Part shown: one piece after another, positions 19,327 to 27,607 of the stretch | How the letters are laid out: each line of letters begins with the position of its first letter | How positions within the stretch are numbered: position 1 is the stretch's first letter | Assembly (NCBI RefSeq): GCF_000377005.1 | Contig: NZ_AQYB01000031.1 | Coordinates: 119,991 to 183,990 of the forward strand | Origin: Streptococcus minor DSM 17118 | GTDB lineage: Bacteria; Bacillota; Bacilli; Lactobacillales; Streptococcaceae | DNA: 64,000 nt | Direction: 5' to 3' | Notes under the pieces: generated by a model | Told to the model about the DNA's origin: nothing | The model's input: the letters and a program-made list of their open reading frames with translations, nothing else | Database searches by the model: none | Made by a program: the position numbers and the translations under genes

Positions 19327-19677
19327 ATGGCCAATCATTTTCGTAGTGATCGTGTAGGGATGGAAATCAAGCGCGAAGTCAATGAAATCCTGAAGTTAAA
19401 AGTGCGTGACCCTCGTGTTCAAGATGTGACGATTACAGATGTTCACATGACAGGTGATCTTTCCCTAGCAAAAATTTACTACACCATTCATAGCACCCTA
19501 GCTTCTGACAACCAGAAGGCCCAAACTGGTCTTGAAAAAGCGACAGGAACCATCAAACGTGAACTAGCTCGCAAGCTGACCATGTATAAAATTCCTGATT
19601 TGGTCTTTGAAAAGGACCAGTCCATCGAGTACGGAAATAAAATCGATGAAATGCTGCGGAATTTGGATATGAAATAA
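19327..19677 (+). CDS. rbfA: 30S ribosome-binding factor RbfA
   Basis: 116 residues. Typical start [18 protein letters not shown], the [19 protein letters not shown] strand and C-terminal [14 protein letters not shown]. RbfA is a KH-fold cold-shock factor for 16S maturation. Ribosome site AAAGGAAGAG. Last gene of the nusA operon, followed by a terminator. Confidence 0.94.
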   Translation: MANHFRSDRVGMEIKREVNEILKLKVRDPRVQDVTITDVHMTGDLSLAKIYYTIHSTLASDNQKAQTGLEKATGTIKRELARKLTMYKIPDLVFEKDQSIEYGNKIDEMLRNLDMK

Positions 19678-19683
19678 AAAATA

Positions 19684-19717
19684 CACCACTGTGCATTTAG
19701 TTGTACAGTGGTTTTTT
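19684..19717 (+). terminator. Terminator of the nusA-infB-rbfA operon
   Basis: CCACTGT (19686-19692) pairs with ACAGTGG (19705-19711), 12-nt loop, followed by TTTTTT. Confidence 0.8.
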
Positions 19718-19741
19718 GTAATAAAATTTTATCTATACACA

Positions 19742-19771
19742 TTGAATAAATGGTGTAAAAGGTGATATAAT
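19742..19771 (+). promoter_or_regulatory. Promoter of the excalibur-domain gene
   Basis: TTGAAT (19742-19747), 18-bp spacer, TATAAT (19766-19771), 47 bases before the ATG. Confidence 0.7.
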
Positions 19772-19817
19772 AAGTTAATATATCTATTTTAAAATCATAG
19801 TTTTTTGAGGTTTGATT

Positions 19818-20606
19818 ATGAAAGTTTTTCGTCAAAAGTTAGAAAGAATATCTGGCAAGAGTAAGTTTCTTATTCTTATTCCTACCTTATCCACTATCTG
19901 TTTGCTGGTGGCTAATCTAGGGCAGTCAAGTGAGATTAAAGAATTAAATAAAAAACTGACGAATTCGCAGAATGAACATGTCCTTCTCAAAGAGGAACTA
20001 GCTTCTTTGCAAGAAGACTTTGATATGTATCAAAAGGAAAACAAGGAGTATATAGAAGAAGGAAAAGCCATTATTGAGAAGCGTAAAAAACTAAGTAGAG
20101 ATGCAGAAGAAGCTGTTGGGAAAATGGAAAAGACAGTTTCTCGTGAGAGTCTCAATGAAGCTAAAAAAGCAGTTGAACTACTAGATGATAAAGAACAAAA
20201 GGAGAAGTTGACTGCTCGCATTAGTACGATTGAAACCAAATTACAGGAGAAAGAGAAGTTAGAGGCAGAAGAACGATTATTAACGGAAATTGAAGCAGCG
20301 GTTACTAAAATGGAAGCGGAACAGACTAGGGAAAATAGTCAAGCAGCTGCAGATAAACTGGGGCAATTACCTAACAGTGAGAAAAAGGAACACTACCAAA
20401 AACGGATAGATGCTGTGAATCATGCTATCAACGTCAGAGAGGCTGAACAGCAACAGCCACAACAATTTGCACAAGTTCCAGGACAGAGTGCGTATTATCC
20501 AAACTGCTCAGCGGTTCGGGCGGCTGGTGCGGCTCCTCTATATGTAGGTCAGCCAGGCTATAGCCGAAAACTCGATAGAGATGGAGATGGTGTAGCTTGT
20601 GAGTAA
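19818..20606 (+). CDS. Membrane-anchored coiled-coil protein with C-terminal excalibur calcium-binding domain
   Basis: 262 residues from ATG 19818 (GAGG upstream). A signal-anchor lies at about 17-34 (FLILIPTLSTICLLVANLG). A long charged coiled coil follows (about 38-205, full of Lys/Glu heptads). A Gln/Pro linker leads to an excalibur domain at about 225-262, with NCSAVRAAGAAPLYVG and the calcium-loop motif LDRDGDGVACE. Such proteins are surface-exposed and of unknown function. Monocistronic. Confidence 0.85.
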   Translation: MKVFRQKLERISGKSKFLILIPTLSTICLLVANLGQSSEIKELNKKLTNSQNEHVLLKEELASLQEDFDMYQKENKEYIEEGKAIIEKRKKLSRDAEEAVGKMEKTVSRESLNEAKKAVELLDDKEQKEKLTARISTIETKLQEKEKLEAEERLLTEIEAAVTKMEAEQTRENSQAAADKLGQLPNSEKKEHYQKRIDAVNHAINVREAEQQQPQQFAQVPGQSAYYPNCSAVRAAGAAPLYVGQPGYSRKLDRDGDGVACE

Positions 20607-20608
20607 TA

Positions 20609-20647
20609 AAATATCCCAGCATAAATCAATGCTGGGATATTTTTTTG
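20609..20647. terminator. Bidirectional terminator
   Basis: A perfect 13-bp stem (20610-20622 with 20629-20641, AATATCCCAGCAT and its complement) with T7 on the plus strand and A-rich flanks on the other. It overlaps the last codons of the convergent minus-strand gene ending at 20626. Confidence 0.85.
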
Positions 20648-21297
20648 TCCATATTATCCATGTTGGGCAACCGTAGGTGGTATTTAATCACGGTCAAGCG
20701 AATCAGTAAGAAAAGGATAAAGAGGGTCGTATAAACGGGAACCTTGGGTAGGTGTAGATTGACAACTAAGAGATGATAGGAAATACCTGCACCTAGGGCG
20801 AGGACAGCATAGACATCTTCTTTTAGAACGATAGGTGTTTCATTCACTAAGATATCTCGTAAAATACCTCCGCCGACCCCGGTTAGGGTGGCGAGTATGC
20901 CTGAAGTCATTGCGTTTAATTCCAAATCAGTTCCAGCACTGGCTCCAATCAAGGCGAAGATAGCCAAACCTATAGAATCAAAGACTAGGTTCGTAGTTGT
21001 CAAAAAGCGTAACATTTGTTTTTCTAATGGCATATCACTCTTCTTGATTCGAACAATCGTGTACATGATAAGAGCAACTGTTGTAGATAGGTAAATAGAA
21101 GTTGGGTCTGTCAGCGCAGTCGGTACTTGACCAATCATAGTATCGCGGATAATTCCTCCTCCTACAGCAGTTAAAATTCCTAGTAGGGTAATCCCGAAAA
21201 TATCCAGATTCTTTTTGAATCCTTTTACAACACCCGATACTGAAAAAGCAATGGTGCCGATATAGTTACAAATCAATAGGAACAAATCAAAATCCAT
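20626..21297 (-). CDS. UPF0126/TRIC-type membrane protein (YadS-like)
   Basis: 223 residues from the ATG at 21297 (GGAGG upstream on the minus strand); upstream in-frame codons lack a site. About seven hydrophobic segments in two related halves, each with a glycine-rich motif: LTAVGGGIIRDTMIG and LTGVGGGILRDILVN. This duplicated GGGxxRD signature is that of the UPF0126 family, prokaryotic relatives of TRIC cation channels; a transport role is inferred from the fold. The last residues are encoded inside the shared terminator. Confidence 0.85.
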   Translation of the reverse strand: MDFDLFLLICNYIGTIAFSVSGVVKGFKKNLDIFGITLLGILTAVGGGIIRDTMIGQVPTALTDPTSIYLSTTVALIMYTIVRIKKSDMPLEKQMLRFLTTTNLVFDSIGLAIFALIGASAGTDLELNAMTSGILATLTGVGGGILRDILVNETPIVLKEDVYAVLALGAGISYHLLVVNLHLPKVPVYTTLFILFLLIRLTVIKYHLRLPNMDNMDKKISQH

Positions 21298-21335
21298 AAT
21301 ATCCTCCCATGTCATCTTAGCATAAAAGAGAAGAG

Positions 21336-21351
21336 ATGACAACGTTTTCGT
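21336..21351. promoter_or_regulatory. Candidate catabolite-responsive element (cre)
   Basis: ATGACAACGTTTTCGT; its complement contains CGAAAACGTTGTCA, which fits the CcpA consensus TGWNANCGNTNWCA at all but the first base. It lies in the divergent region between the UPF0126 gene and the dehydrogenase operon, 177 bases before pdhA. CcpA control of pyruvate/acetoin dehydrogenase is known in Firmicutes; binding here is inference. Confidence 0.4.
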
Positions 21352-21527
21352 TATTTTGTGAAATAATAAATAAGCACGAATTTTCTTTTTTGGGTAGATT
21401 GTGAAAAAACGCACGAAATATAGGTTTTTTAGCGTTTTTTCTACTAAGAAACCGGTTCAAATATTTGCTATTTGTGAAATTATGGTCTATTATTGTAGAG
21501 AATTAGAATTATTTTTTTGGAGGACTT

Positions 21528-22496
21528 ATGGTATCTATCTCAAAAGAACAGCATTTGGATATGTTCTTGAAAATGCAACAAATCCGTGATGTGGACATGA
21601 AGTTGAATAAATTGGTGCGTCGTGGTTTCGTACAAGGGATGACCCACTTCTCAGTTGGAGAAGAGGCTGCCGCTGTTGGACCAATTGCTGGTCTGACTGA
21701 ACAAGATATTATCTTCTCACATCACCGTGGACACGGACATGTTATTGCTAAGGGAATTGACATCAACGGTATGATGGCGGAGCTTGCTGGTAAAGCGACT
21801 GGTACTTCAAAAGGTCGTGGTGGCTCTATGCACTTGGCCAATGTCGAAAAAGGAAACTTTGGTTCAAACGGTATCGTAGGTGGTGGCTATGCCCTAGCAG
21901 TCGGAGCAGCATTGACTCAGCAATACCTTGGGACAGATAATATTGTTATTGCCTTCTCAGGTGATTCTGCAACTAACGAAGGGTCTTTCCATGAGTCTAT
22001 GAACTTGGCAGCAGTTTGGAACTTGCCAGTTATCTTCTTTATCACCAACAACCGTTATGGTATTTCAACAGATATCACATACTCTACGAAGATTCCTCAT
22101 CTTTACCTTCGTGCAGATGCTTACGGTATGCCAGGTCACTATGTAGAAGACGGAAATGATGTCATTGCCGTCTACGAAAAAATGCAAGAAGTCATTGAAT
22201 ATGTACGTGCAGGAAATGGTCCAGCATTAGTAGAGGTAGAATCTTACCGTTGGTTTGGTCATTCGACAGCAGATGCTGGTGTGTACCGTACAAAAGAAGA
22301 AGTAGCAGAGTGGAAAGCCAAAGATCCACTGAAGAAGTACCGTACTTATTTGACAGAGAATAAGATTGCTACGGATGAAGAACTAGATGCCATTGAAGCA
22401 CAGGTTGCAGAACAAGTAGAAGCAGCTGTGAAATTTGCACAAGAAAGTCCAGATCCAGACATCTCAGTAGCCTATGAAGATGTATTTGTAGATTAA
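21528..22496 (+). CDS. pdhA: Pyruvate (or acetoin) dehydrogenase E1 component, alpha subunit
   Basis: 322 residues. Thiamine-diphosphate-binding motif from GDSATNEG to the NN of FFITNNRYG, with SHHRGHGHVIAKG and RGGSMH, all typical of E1-alpha. With the next three genes it forms the complete 2-oxo-acid dehydrogenase complex that makes acetyl-CoA. Streptococcal copies are variously named pdhABCD or acoABCL and sequence alone does not separate pyruvate from acetoin. TTGGAGG ribosome site. Confidence 0.92.
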   Translation: MVSISKEQHLDMFLKMQQIRDVDMKLNKLVRRGFVQGMTHFSVGEEAAAVGPIAGLTEQDIIFSHHRGHGHVIAKGIDINGMMAELAGKATGTSKGRGGSMHLANVEKGNFGSNGIVGGGYALAVGAALTQQYLGTDNIVIAFSGDSATNEGSFHESMNLAAVWNLPVIFFITNNRYGISTDITYSTKIPHLYLRADAYGMPGHYVEDGNDVIAVYEKMQEVIEYVRAGNGPALVEVESYRWFGHSTADAGVYRTKEEVAEWKAKDPLKKYRTYLTENKIATDEELDAIEAQVAEQVEAAVKFAQESPDPDISVAYEDVFVD

Positions 22497-22637
22497 TACA
22501 CGCTACGAGGGCGTCCAAAGGACACAGCAAAAAAGAATTCAGACAGCTACGATAGACTGATCAATCAGTTTTAGTCTGAATACAAAAAGCATGACATAGT
22601 AACACAATATTGATATAAACTAGGAGAATTCATATAC
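22497..22637 (+). other. pdhA-pdhB gap with a nested hairpin
   Basis: 141 bases. ATTCAGAC (22537-22544) pairs with GTCTGAAT (22574-22581) and encloses ACTGA-TCA-style ACTGATCAATCAGT (22555-22568). There is no T run, so it looks like a processing or stabilising element rather than a terminator. The pdhB ribosome site is AGGAGAA. Confidence 0.5.
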
Positions 22638-23633
22638 ATGGCTGAAACAAAATTAATGGCCTTGCGTGAAGCGATTAACTTGGCTCAAAGCGAGGAAATG
22701 CGCAAAGATGACAAAGTCTTTCTCATGGGTGAAGATGTAGGTATCTACGGTGGAGACTTTGGTACTTCTGTTGGGATGTTGGACGAGTTTGGACCAAAAC
22801 GCGTTCGCGATACCCCTATTTCAGAAGCAGCGATTGCTGGTTCAGCGGTCGGTGCAGCCCAAACGGGCCTTCGTCCTATCGTTGATTTGACCTTCATGGA
22901 CTTTATTACCATCGCTCTGGATGCTATTGTCAACCAAGCAGCAAAAACCAACTACATGTTTGGTGGTGGCTTGAAAACACCTGTCACTTTCCGTGTGGCA
23001 TCTGGTTCTGGTATCGGGTCTGCTGCGCAACACTCCCAATCTCTTGAAGCATGGGTGACCCACATTCCAGGGATTAAAGTAGTTGCTCCAGGTACTGCTA
23101 ACGACGCAAAAGGACTCTTGAAATCTTCTATCCTCGACAACAACCCAGTTATCTTCTTAGAGCCAAAAGCTCTTTATGGTAAAAAAGAAGAAGTCAGCCA
23201 AGATCCAGATTTCTATATCCCACTTGGTAAAGGGGATATCAAGCGCGAAGGTACAGATGTGACCATTGTGTCTTATGGTCGTATGTTGGAACGTGTTTTG
23301 AAAGCAGCTGAAGAAGTAGCTGAAGAGGGTATCAGCGTAGAAGTTGTTGACCCACGTACTCTTATCCCGTTGGATAAAGAATTGATTATCGAATCTGTTA
23401 AGAAAACTGGTAAGTTGATTTTGGTCAACGATGCTTATAAGACAGGTGGCTTCATTGGTGAAATCGCAACAATGGTGACAGAGAGCGAAGCCTTTGATTA
23501 CTTGGATGCCCCAATTATCCGTATCGCATCAGATGATGTACCAGTACCTTACGCAAACATTCTTGAAAATGCTGTATTGCCAAATGTAGAAAAAATCAAA
23601 GCGGCAATCTATAAGCAAGTAAACAAGGGTTAA
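22638..23633 (+). CDS. pdhB: Pyruvate (or acetoin) dehydrogenase E1 component, beta subunit
   Basis: 331 residues. Conserved MALREAINLAQSEEM start, GEDVGIYGGDFGTSVGM, and the C-terminal transketolase domain with VVDPRTLIPLD and DVPVPYANILENA. Pairs with the alpha subunit as an alpha2beta2 E1. Confidence 0.93.
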   Translation: MAETKLMALREAINLAQSEEMRKDDKVFLMGEDVGIYGGDFGTSVGMLDEFGPKRVRDTPISEAAIAGSAVGAAQTGLRPIVDLTFMDFITIALDAIVNQAAKTNYMFGGGLKTPVTFRVASGSGIGSAAQHSQSLEAWVTHIPGIKVVAPGTANDAKGLLKSSILDNNPVIFLEPKALYGKKEEVSQDPDFYIPLGKGDIKREGTDVTIVSYGRMLERVLKAAEEVAEEGISVEVVDPRTLIPLDKELIIESVKKTGKLILVNDAYKTGGFIGEIATMVTESEAFDYLDAPIIRIASDDVPVPYANILENAVLPNVEKIKAAIYKQVNKG

Positions 23634-24034
23634 GCTGATAGCTACCTGCTACTTTTATAACTTTGTTAGTTTGATTTACCTGATTAAAACAGTCCTTTGG
23701 ACTGTTTTAACTCCGTACTATGAACTGTGACAGGATCGGCTAATGCCTATATCATACTACCTCTAAAAAGTAAGCAGGCTATCATCTTGTATGATAAAGA
23801 ATGTAAGAAAGGAATGAAGTATATCTGAAAAAATCAGATAGTTCTCCTTTCAGTAAGAAAACTGAAGAAAGGAATGGAGTCCGTTCAGAAATATTAGAAA
23901 ATGAGGAAGTAAAGTTTAAAGATTTCTGCTTATCGTAGTTCTGTCATCACGACAAAAGTGTATCTACGAAATAACAGATTCTAGTCTTGCTCCCCTTTTC
24001 TAGTTCTTTTCTGTTTGGACTAGGTATCTTAAAT
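23634..24034 (+). other. 400-base pdhB-pdhC gap with attenuator-like hairpin
   Basis: No supported gene. A hairpin AAAACAGTCC-TTT-GGACTGTTTT (23687-23709) can act as an intrinsic terminator or attenuator. Smaller stems follow: TATCTG-AAAAAAT-CAGATA (23822-23840) and CTTTCAGTAAGAAAACTGAAG (about 23848-23868). The last 50 bases resemble the region before pdhD and end with the same GGTATCTTAAATATGGC at the start codon. Probably a regulated or processed segment of the operon mRNA. Confidence 0.55.
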
Positions 24035-25414
24035 ATGGCAGTAGAAATTATCATGCCTAAGCTCGGTGTGGACATGCAAGAAGGTGAAATCATCGAGTGG
24101 AAAAAACAAGAGGGCGATTTCGTCAATGAAGGCGATGTCATCTTGGAAATGATGTCTGACAAAACCAGCATGGAATTGGAAGCGGAAGAGTCAGGCTATC
24201 TCTTGAAAATCGTTCATGGAAATGGAGCAACTGTTCCTGTAACAGAAATTATTGCTTATCTTGGTGAAGAAGGTGAAACAGTAGAAGTAGGTGCAACTCC
24301 GACAGTTGAGCCGGCAGCAGCTATAGAAGAAGTGCCAGCTGGACGTCAACCAGTGATTGTTGCTCCATCCACACCTGTACAGCCTCAAGAAGGTGATAAG
24401 ATTCGTGCTACACCAGCAGCACGTAAGTTGGCGCGTGAATTGCATATTGATCTTGGAGTTGTTCCAGGTACAGGAGCAAATGGTCGCATTCATAAGTCCG
24501 ATGTTGAGGACTTCAAGGATGCAGCACCAAAAGCCACTCCACTGGCAGCACGTATTGCAGCAGATAAGGGAGTTGACCTTGCAACGGTTACTGGTACAGG
24601 TGTCAATGGCAAAATTGTCAAAGAAGATGTTCTGGCCCATATTGCTCCTGCCGTAGTTGCAGAAGAAACAGCACCAAAAGCTGAAGTGAAGCCAGTTAAG
24701 GAATTGCCAGAAGGTGTCGAAATCATCAAGATGAGCCCGATGCGTAAAGCTATCTCCAAAGGTATGGTGAACTCTTATCTGACAGCACCGACCTTCACGC
24801 TCAACTATGACATTGATATGACCAACCTCATGGCACTCCGTAAGCAAGTGCTTGAGCCAATCATGAATAAGACAGGTCTTAAAGTCACCTTTACAGATTT
24901 GATTGGTTTGGCTGTGGCGCGTACCTTGATGAAAGAAGAGCATCGTTATCTCAATGCTTCTCTGATCAACGATGCACAAGAAATTGAATTGCATAAATTT
25001 GTGAATATTGGTATTGCAGTCGGTCTAGATGAAGGTTTGGTCGTGCCTGTTGTGCACGGTGTAGACAAGATGAGTTTGTCAGACTTTGTCGTGGCGTCAA
25101 AAGATGTCATCAAGAAGGCTCAGACAGGGAAGCTCAAAGGTGCGGAAATGTCTGGTTCAACCTTCTCTATCACCAACCTGGGTATGTTTGGTACTAAAAG
25201 TTTCAACCCAATCATCAATCAACCTAATTCAGCGATTCTTGGTGTATCAGCAACTGTTCAAACACCAGTTGTGATCGATGGTGAAATTAAGATTCGTCCA
25301 ATCATGGCTCTATGCTTAACGATTGACCACCGTATCGTTGACGGTATGAATGGTGCTAAATTCATGGTGGACCTTAAAAATCTATTGGAAAACCCATTGG
25401 AATTGTTGATTTGA
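24035..25414 (+). CDS. pdhC: Dihydrolipoamide acetyltransferase (E2) with one lipoyl and two subunit-binding domains
   Basis: 459 residues. Lipoyl domain 1-86 with lipoyl-lysine K43 (MMSDKTSMELEAE). Two peripheral-subunit-binding domains at about 124-160 (ATPAARKLARELHIDLGVVP) and 168-203 (ATPLAARIAADKGVDLATVT). Catalytic domain from about 225 to the end with H432-xxx-D436 (DHRIVDGMNG). The start is the ATG at 24035, since the lipoyl fold begins MAVEIIMPKLG; only a weak AGGT precedes it. The lipoyl domain is almost the same as that of the E3 encoded next. Confidence 0.93.
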   Translation: MAVEIIMPKLGVDMQEGEIIEWKKQEGDFVNEGDVILEMMSDKTSMELEAEESGYLLKIVHGNGATVPVTEIIAYLGEEGETVEVGATPTVEPAAAIEEVPAGRQPVIVAPSTPVQPQEGDKIRATPAARKLARELHIDLGVVPGTGANGRIHKSDVEDFKDAAPKATPLAARIAADKGVDLATVTGTGVNGKIVKEDVLAHIAPAVVAEETAPKAEVKPVKELPEGVEIIKMSPMRKAISKGMVNSYLTAPTFTLNYDIDMTNLMALRKQVLEPIMNKTGLKVTFTDLIGLAVARTLMKEEHRYLNASLINDAQEIELHKFVNIGIAVGLDEGLVVPVVHGVDKMSLSDFVVASKDVIKKAQTGKLKGAEMSGSTFSITNLGMFGTKSFNPIINQPNSAILGVSATVQTPVVIDGEIKIRPIMALCLTIDHRIVDGMNGAKFMVDLKNLLENPLELLI

Positions 25415-25609
25415 TAAGAAATATAGTGTAAAGTGAAGTGAGTTTACTCGCTTAATCATAAAAAAGAAAGGGAATAAGAACGAAGAGAGACAATGCAACT
25501 GAAGCCGCGCGCAAAGCCCGGAGAAAAGATACATCACGTAGAAAATCAGAGTTTTCTATGATTGTATTGCTTCTTTTTAGTTGCTCTCTTCGATCTTGGT
25601 ATCTTAAAT
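25415..25609 (+). other. pdhC-pdhD gap with long-range stem
   Basis: CGAAGAGAG near 25479-25487 is complementary to CTCTCTTCG at 25584-25592, directly before the start region. Between them is TAGAAAA-TCAGAG-TTTTCTA (about 25540-25559). The sequence into the start codon matches that before pdhC. Confidence 0.45.
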
Positions 25610-27364
25610 ATGGCTGTAGAAATTATTATGCCGAAACTCGGTGTGGATATGCAAGAGGGTGAAATCATTGAGTGGAAAAAACAAGAAGGTGATTTTGTCA
25701 ATGAAGGCGATGTAATTCTAGAAATGATGTCTGATAAGACTAGCATGGAGCTAGAAGCAGAAGACTCAGGTGTGCTCCTGAAAATTGTTCATGGCAACGG
25801 GGCAACTGTTCCTGTAACAGAAGTTATCGCTTATCTTGGTGCAGAAGGTGAAACGGTTGAAGTGGGTGCTGCTTCAGCAGATGTGGCACAAGCAACAGCT
25901 GATTTGAAGGCAGCTGGTTTGGAAGTTCCTGCTCCAACGGTAGCGGCTTCTCAAGCGCCTAAGGCTGAACTGGCTGCTGATGAGTACGATATGGTCGTTG
26001 TCGGCGGTGGTCCTGCTGGTTATTATGCGGCTATCCGTGGTGCGCAATTAGGCGGTAAAATTGCGATTGTTGAGAAGTCTGAATTTGGTGGTACCTGCTT
26101 AAACAAGGGTTGTATCCCAACGAAGACTTATCTTAAAAATGCTGAAATTCTTGACGGTTTGAAAATTGCGGCTGGTCGTGGTATCAACTTGGCTTCAACT
26201 AATTACACTATTGATATGGATAAGACAGTTGACTTCAAGAACTCAGTTGTGAAGACCTTGACTGGTGGTGTACAAGGCCTCTTAAAGGCTAACAAAGTTG
26301 AAATTTTCAACGGTCTTGGTCAAGTAAATCCTGACAAGACAGTTGTGATTGGTGATAAGGTTATCAAAGGTCGTGCTATTATCCTTGCGACTGGTTCTAA
26401 GGTGTCTCGTATCAACATTCCAGGTATTGACTCTAAGTTGGTCTTGACATCAGATGATATCCTAGACCTTCGTGAAATTCCAAAATCGCTTACTGTTATG
26501 GGTGGTGGTGTTGTTGGTGTTGAACTTGGTCTAGTCTATGCGTCATACGGTACGGAAGTAACAGTTGTCGAAATGGCTGATCGCATCATTCCAGGTATGG
26601 ACCGTGAAGTGTCTATCGAGCTACAAAAAGTCCTTTCTAAGAAAGGCATGAAATTCTTGACCTCTGTCGGTGTATCTGAAATCGTTGAAGCCAACAACCA
26701 GTTGACTATCAAACTCAATGATGGTTCTGAAATCATTTCTGAAAAAGCTTTGCTTTCTATTGGACGTGTACCGCAGTTGGCTGGTCTTGAAAATCTGAAC
26801 CTTGAGTTGGATCGCGGTCGTATCAAGGTTAATGAGTACCAAGAAACATCTATTCCAGGTATCTATGCACCGGGTGATGTCAATGGTACTAAGATGTTGG
26901 CTCATGCTGCTTACCGCATGGGTGAAGTGGCTGCTGAAAATGCTATCCATGGAAATCACCACAAGGCAAAATTGGACTTCACACCAGCAGCAGTTTACAC
27001 CCATCCAGAAATTGCTATGGTTGGTTTGACAGAAGACCAAGCTATTGAGAAATATGGCAAGGAAAATATTCTGATTGGTCGCAACAGCTTTACCGGTAAC
27101 GGTCGTGCGATTGCCTCCAATGAAGCGCATGGTTTCGTAAAAGTCATCGCAGATAAGAAATACCATGAGATCCTTGGTGTTCATATTATCGGTCCAGTTG
27201 CGGCTGAAATGATTAATGAAGCGGCAACAATTATGGAATCCGAATTGACAGTTGACGATGTAGCAGCATCTATCCACGGTCACCCAACCTTCTCAGAAGT
27301 AATGTATGAAGCCTTTCTGGATGTACTCGGAGTGGCTATCCACAACCCACCAAAAAGAAAATAA
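25610..27364 (+). CDS. pdhD: Dihydrolipoamide dehydrogenase (E3) with N-terminal lipoyl domain
   Basis: 584 residues. Lipoyl domain 1-86 (K43 in SDKTSME), an Ala-rich linker, then the flavoprotein from about 125: FAD motif VVVGGGPAGYYAAIRGA, redox disulfide C163/C168 (GGTCLNKGCIPTK), NAD motif GGGVVGVELG and the C-terminal HGHPTFSE with the His-Glu pair. It reoxidises dihydrolipoyl groups and makes NADH. Lipoyl-carrying E3 is known in pneumococcus and some other Gram-positives. Start ATG 25610 as for pdhC. Confidence 0.94.
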   Translation: MAVEIIMPKLGVDMQEGEIIEWKKQEGDFVNEGDVILEMMSDKTSMELEAEDSGVLLKIVHGNGATVPVTEVIAYLGAEGETVEVGAASADVAQATADLKAAGLEVPAPTVAASQAPKAELAADEYDMVVVGGGPAGYYAAIRGAQLGGKIAIVEKSEFGGTCLNKGCIPTKTYLKNAEILDGLKIAAGRGINLASTNYTIDMDKTVDFKNSVVKTLTGGVQGLLKANKVEIFNGLGQVNPDKTVVIGDKVIKGRAIILATGSKVSRINIPGIDSKLVLTSDDILDLREIPKSLTVMGGGVVGVELGLVYASYGTEVTVVEMADRIIPGMDREVSIELQKVLSKKGMKFLTSVGVSEIVEANNQLTIKLNDGSEIISEKALLSIGRVPQLAGLENLNLELDRGRIKVNEYQETSIPGIYAPGDVNGTKMLAHAAYRMGEVAAENAIHGNHHKAKLDFTPAAVYTHPEIAMVGLTEDQAIEKYGKENILIGRNSFTGNGRAIASNEAHGFVKVIADKKYHEILGVHIIGPVAAEMINEAATIMESELTVDDVAASIHGHPTFSEVMYEAFLDVLGVAIHNPPKRK

Positions 27365-27446
27365 GAGTAGTAAGCATCATGTCTTAACATCTAGGCTCGA
27401 GTAGCTCAACTACTATCGTTTACCTAGCAACTCTTACTTGAACACG

Positions 27447-27482
27447 CAGACACTATTTCTCTGGAATAGTGTCTGTTTTTTT
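27447..27482 (+). terminator. Terminator of the dehydrogenase operon
   Basis: CAGACACTATT (27447-27457), 7-nt loop, AATAGTGTCTG (27465-27475), then a T8 run. Confidence 0.9.
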
Positions 27483-27515
27483 ATGGTTTTTGTTCTGAGT
27501 GAGATTTAACAAAAC

Positions 27516-27539
27516 ACAGAGTATAGTATCAGTTTTTCA
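27516..27539. repeat. 24-base dispersed repeat, copy 1
   Basis: ACAGAG-T-ATAGTATCAG-TTTTTCA matches 42185-42208 at 23 of 24 positions; similarity fades over the next 20 bases (TAGCTAGGAA against AGGATAGGAA). Both copies lie in the gap before a gene on the plus strand, about 70-110 bases from the start codon. Confidence 0.55.
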
Positions 27540-27607
27540 CGTTTTTTAGCTAGGAAGCAAATCAAGAATAGTATATAATGGAATTATCAATGAAACGAGG
27601 TAAACTC

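Noticed and set aside
24191..24994. 267-codon minus-strand frame inside pdhC
   Set aside because: Antisense to the E2 gene, rich in Cys, Trp and His as reversed frames often are; no start signal.
26621..27283. 220-codon minus-strand frame inside pdhD
   Set aside because: Shadow of the E3 gene without a ribosome site or recognisable domain.
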